Part shown: positions 61,322-64,000 of the stretch, in pieces | How the letters are laid out: each line of letters opens with the position of its first letter | Numbering within the stretch: the stretch's first letter is position 1 | DNA from: Bacilli bacterium | Lineage (GTDB): Bacteria > Bacillota_I > Bacilli_A > RFN20 > CAG-826 | Direction: 5' to 3' | Length of the DNA: 64,000 nucleotides | Assembly (NCBI GenBank): GCA_017468925.1 | Contig: JAFUHI010000009.1 | Span: 124,001-188,000, forward strand | Notes under the pieces: model-generated | The model's database searches: none | The model's input: the letters and a program-made list of their open reading frames with translations, nothing else | Told to the model about the DNA's origin: nothing | Program-made: the position numbers and the translations under genes

Positions 61322-62574
61322 GAAAAGGGATTATTTTATCTTTGGCCTCCCTCTCCCTTTGCTTAGCTTCATGCACGGGAGAGAAACAAAAAACTGTTCC
61401 GCCTACATATGATTATTCGTATTTCAACGGCATTTGCGCTCTATCTGGCGAATTCAATAACGGAGTCGATGTTGGGCTTACAAACGAATGGACTGCCTCT
61501 AAAGCCAAAGCCTTAGGGGCCAAATCATGCCGCATATGGATTGCTATGAGTGGTCTATTCTCAGTTGGCGAAGAAGATGATTTGCATTTGAATCAAATCT
61601 ATTATTCTGTAATGAAAGACCATGTCGAAAAGCTGCAAGAAGCAGGGGTTGAGAATTTCTTGCTCATGTTCACAGCCTTCGTATATCCAACAGGATATGT
61701 TCCTACGACCGGATATGTCGTTCCAAACCCGAGGGAGGAATACGATTTCTACCTTCGTTTCTTGAAAATGAACGCTGAAGCGGCCGGAAGAATAAAGGAG
61801 CTTTTCCCGGAAATAAGGAATTTTGAGCCAGGAAATGAGCCTGATTTCGCTTGCCCAGGATGCATCCATAAAAACGGATTCATCCATGGCGGAGGCATGA
61901 ATGTTAATAGTGACTTTATCTATAACGACGATGATAAGATATCCATCCTCAACGACCTTTGCTGGTATGTAAGGAAGGCTGTAACGTCGGTGGATCCATC
62001 CGCCAAAGTCGTTTATCCTGGCTTAACGAACCAAGCGACGGTCCCTGATTTTGTCGATCTTATTTATAAGAAGATAGAATCTCAGACTCTTCCTGCTGGC
62101 CAAGAATTTAGCGATAACAACCCAGATCATTATTTCGATATTCTCAATTGGCACCCATACCCAACACAGCTCGATACATCATTCAACATAAATTGGGATG
62201 AATGGGCCGAATACAATAAAAGCATATACGATGTCGTTAAAAGGCATGGCGATGAAGGGAAAGAAGTTTATTTTTCAGAGCTAGGCTGGACTGATTGGGG
62301 CACAGATAACGACGCAGAAAAAGAGAAAATTGCCTCAAATTATTCTTCAGCCTTTAAAACTATAAGAGAAGAGATGCCTTGGGTTACCGCGGTATTTGCT
62401 TTCAGATTAACCAATTTGAAATATCAGATGCTCGATGCGACTGGAGGCGAAGAGAATTTCGGGCTTTTCTATCATCCTGATGACGAATTCCATCATGGCG
62501 GGCCTAAACCTGCCGCGTACGCCGTTGCCAAAGCATTTAATGGCCAAGATTATGACTTGGAGGAGCACTTGTGA
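61318..62574 (+). CDS. Lipoprotein glycoside hydrolase, clan GH-A type
   Basis: A 418-residue lipoprotein (lipobox LASC, Cys19) with a TIM-barrel hydrolase. The clan-A pair is clear: acid/base Glu174 in NFEPGNEPDFAC at the end of strand 4 and nucleophile Glu321 in VYFSELGWTD at strand 7, with ILNWHPYP between. GH39/GH5-like families fit; I cannot assign one. It overlaps the surface protein gene by 4 bases and the next, related hydrolase by 4 bases, giving an outside-then-inside degradation order. Confidence 0.82.
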   Translation: MRKGIILSLASLSLCLASCTGEKQKTVPPTYDYSYFNGICALSGEFNNGVDVGLTNEWTASKAKALGAKSCRIWIAMSGLFSVGEEDDLHLNQIYYSVMKDHVEKLQEAGVENFLLMFTAFVYPTGYVPTTGYVVPNPREEYDFYLRFLKMNAEAAGRIKELFPEIRNFEPGNEPDFACPGCIHKNGFIHGGGMNVNSDFIYNDDDKISILNDLCWYVRKAVTSVDPSAKVVYPGLTNQATVPDFVDLIYKKIESQTLPAGQEFSDNNPDHYFDILNWHPYPTQLDTSFNINWDEWAEYNKSIYDVVKRHGDEGKEVYFSELGWTDWGTDNDAEKEKIASNYSSAFKTIREEMPWVTAVFAFRLTNLKYQMLDATGGEENFGLFYHPDDEFHHGGPKPAAYAVAKAFNGQDYDLEEHL

Positions 62575-64000
62575 TTAACAACAAATATTTCCTCGGATTG
62601 GATGAAGTATCTGCAGAATTGAATGCAGGGGTGGATAAAAGCTTAAAAAACGAATATATCGCCCATTTTGCAAATGCCTTGAACTGCAAAACACTTAGGG
62701 TTTGGCTAAACACCAAAGAAATAATCACGATAGGCGAAGACGATGAAATACAGTTCAACGCAGAAGGATTAATAAATCTTCACAACTATATACATACTAT
62801 GAGAAAGGCAGGCGTTGAGCGTTTCTTGCTTCTAGATTGGGGGTTTGTTTACCCATATGGCTATATCGCAACAGATAAGTGGGTGGTGCCAGACCCAAAA
62901 ACAGAACGCGGAATGTATATCAGATTTTTGCTGCTTCAGCAGAGAATTCGCTTCGAAATTGCGAGGAATTTCACTTTTATCGAATATTTTGAATCCACTA
63001 ATGAACCAGATGGCCCTGGAGGGATATTCCTCCATAAAAACGGCTTCCATTTTGATGGAAAGAACAATGAAGGACTGGTTTATACGAGGGACGAGATAGA
63101 AGACATCATTTTGGATTTGAATTATTTTGAGACGCTAGGCATAAAGGCCGCAAACAAAGACGCAAAGATGCTATTGCCATCTTTTTGCAATCTAGATTAT
63201 TCGCCTCAATATTTAGACAATTTGTATACCAAAATTGAAAGCGGGAAGTATCCCACAATCGGAAGAGTCAAATCAAAGAGAATAGAAAGCTTCTTTGAGA
63301 TATTAAACTGGCATCCTTATAACATGATCAGCGTTCAAATAAACGATGATTGGATTAAAAGCCAGAAGAAGATAAGGGATGTCATCTTGAAGCATGGTGA
63401 TGGTGAACGCAAAGTCTGGTACACGGAGATCGGATGGTCGGATTTTAAAAGAGAAGACGAAAAACATGATATAGGGAAACGATTCAATGATTTCCTCTCT
63501 TATGTGAATGACAATATGCCTTGGGTCGAGACCGTTTTTCCCTTCCGTCTCTTCACTTTATCCAATGAGCCCGAAACAGAAGGGGAGGATAATTTTGGTT
63601 TGGTCTATAACGAATATGATTGGTATAGCCCTCTTTTGCCTAAGCCATCAATTATAGAGATTTATAAATTCATGAATGGAAGCGAGGCACCTTTATCTCC
63701 CTTATACAAGTATGCATCTTCAAAAGAAAGAGAGCTTTTCCCAAACGAAGTAATCGGTGAAGAAGATGACGGCTTCAATGTCTTGATCCTCGGGAATCAT
63801 ATCGCTTATCAAAAAAGCGCGCCCTGGAATAAATTCTTCGAATCAAGAGGGATGGACGCTTCAACAATGGAAAACGATTTTGCCCACGTTTTGCATGGAA
63901 AATTCAAAGAAACGCATGCAAAAACCCAGACAACAGTCATTGATATGAGAAATTGGGAGACATGTTTTTATTGCGGCGAATTGTTAGAGGAATTAGGCAA
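62571..64000 (+). CDS. Cytoplasmic glycoside hydrolase paralogue with degenerate SGNH-like C-terminal domain (3' end outside window)
   Basis: Starts at GTG 62571 (GGAGGAG upstream, 4-base overlap with the previous gene) and stays open to the window end, 476 codons. Residues 1-~370 are a paralogue of the preceding hydrolase: acid/base Glu145 in FESTNEPDGPG and nucleophile Glu286 in VWYTEIGWSD, with LNWHPYN between. There is no signal peptide. From ~400 an SGNH-like domain begins, FNVLILGNHIAYQ, with RGMDASTMENDFAHVL behind it; the nucleophile serine of GNS is histidine (His410). It probably finishes degradation of imported oligosaccharides. Confidence 0.78.
   Translation, partial: MINNKYFLGLDEVSAELNAGVDKSLKNEYIAHFANALNCKTLRVWLNTKEIITIGEDDEIQFNAEGLINLHNYIHTMRKAGVERFLLLDWGFVYPYGYIATDKWVVPDPKTERGMYIRFLLLQQRIRFEIARNFTFIEYFESTNEPDGPGGIFLHKNGFHFDGKNNEGLVYTRDEIEDIILDLNYFETLGIKAANKDAKMLLPSFCNLDYSPQYLDNLYTKIESGKYPTIGRVKSKRIESFFEILNWHPYNMISVQINDDWIKSQKKIRDVILKHGDGERKVWYTEIGWSDFKREDEKHDIGKRFNDFLSYVNDNMPWVETVFPFRLFTLSNEPETEGEDNFGLVYNEYDWYSPLLPKPSIIEIYKFMNGSEAPLSPLYKYASSKERELFPNEVIGEEDDGFNVLILGNHIAYQKSAPWNKFFESRGMDASTMENDFAHVLHGKFKETHAKTQTTVIDMRNWETCFYCGELLEELG

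Noticed and set aside
1..64000. tRNA, rRNA, CRISPR arrays and complete insertion sequences
   Set aside because: No tRNA-like cloverleaf or TTC loop in intergenic DNA, no rRNA, no regularly spaced repeats, and no transposase gene was found by reading through both strands.
1..64000. Possible Mycoplasma-type genetic code (TGA = Trp)
   Set aside because: TGA ends several genes at the expected length, including overlapping ATGA junctions at 3637, 7979, 23520 and 35767.

Overview
The window is AT-rich, densely coded DNA from a low-GC Gram-positive bacterium, most likely a gut-type, non-sporulating member of the Bacilli/Erysipelotrichia-Mollicutes branch. The order pth, mfd, rqcP (yabO), tilS, ftsH, dus, lysS is the Bacillus order with the sporulation and division genes that sit among them in Bacillus (spoVT, yabP/Q, spoIIE, divIC) and hprT missing. 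Secreted proteins carry lipoboxes, there is no lipopolysaccharide or outer-membrane gene, and TGA is used as a stop codon, so the code is standard and not the Mycoplasma code.

Layout. 1-4461: tail of a secreted-protein/transport operon (Ig-like protein, DUF4838 lipoprotein, BIG2 lipoprotein, a short ABC ATPase, a YesL-like membrane protein). 4602-6172: HipBA-type toxin-antitoxin pair. 6279-9356: mannose-6-phosphate isomerase and ROK glucokinase flanked by two SHOCT proteins. 9371-16754: a LysR regulator diverging from an unusual surface cluster (SGNH lipoprotein, two lipoproteins built from a repeated half-binding-protein-like domain, an alpha/beta-hydrolase embedded in a polytopic membrane protein). 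16770-20714: malic enzyme and pyruvate phosphate dikinase, convergent. 20917-24578: nagB, two Gfo/Idh/MocA dehydrogenases and a sugar isomerase/epimerase. 24621-27539: a three-gene heptose-nucleotide pathway including a fused nucleotidyltransferase-phosphatase. 27621-31446: FGGY kinase, TetR regulator, DUF368 (PopT-like) transporter, flavodoxin. 31448-45972: housekeeping block pth-mfd-rqcP-tilS-ftsH-dus, interrupted by a MarR-controlled heterodimeric ABC exporter, then lysS. 46018-49139: secreted endonuclease I, then rpsF-ssb-rpsR. 49113-51883: ion permease, relic sequences and a HepT/MntA toxin-antitoxin pair. 51912-64000: a polysaccharide-use locus (GH42, CE6 esterase, two sugar permeases and a binding protein, a giant beta-sandwich surface protein, two related glycoside hydrolases, the last cut by the window end).

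How it fits together. The genome piece describes a carbohydrate forager: glycan side chains are de-acetylated and cut outside the cell or after uptake, imported by binding-protein ABC transporters that here lack their own ATPase, and fed through Gfo/Idh oxidoreductases, isomerases, nagB, manA and sugar kinases into glycolysis, with PPDK and malic enzyme at the pyruvate node. Sugars are also diverted into an activated heptose.

The items I consider most worth following are: (1) the repeated single-lobe binding-protein domain in the 11.6-14.3 kb lipoproteins next to the membrane alpha/beta-hydrolase; (2) an RHH-like domain fused to the MntA antitoxin; (3) the fused HddC-GmhB heptose enzyme in a Gram-positive; (4) a cytoplasmic glycoside hydrolase whose appended SGNH domain has lost the nucleophile serine; (5) many apparently leaderless promoters; (6) clean operator-like repeats, especially a 20-bp tandem repeat at the sugar-transport promoter and a palindrome between the -35 and -10 of marR; (7) a probable non-ATG start for mfd and an altered PP-loop in TilS.
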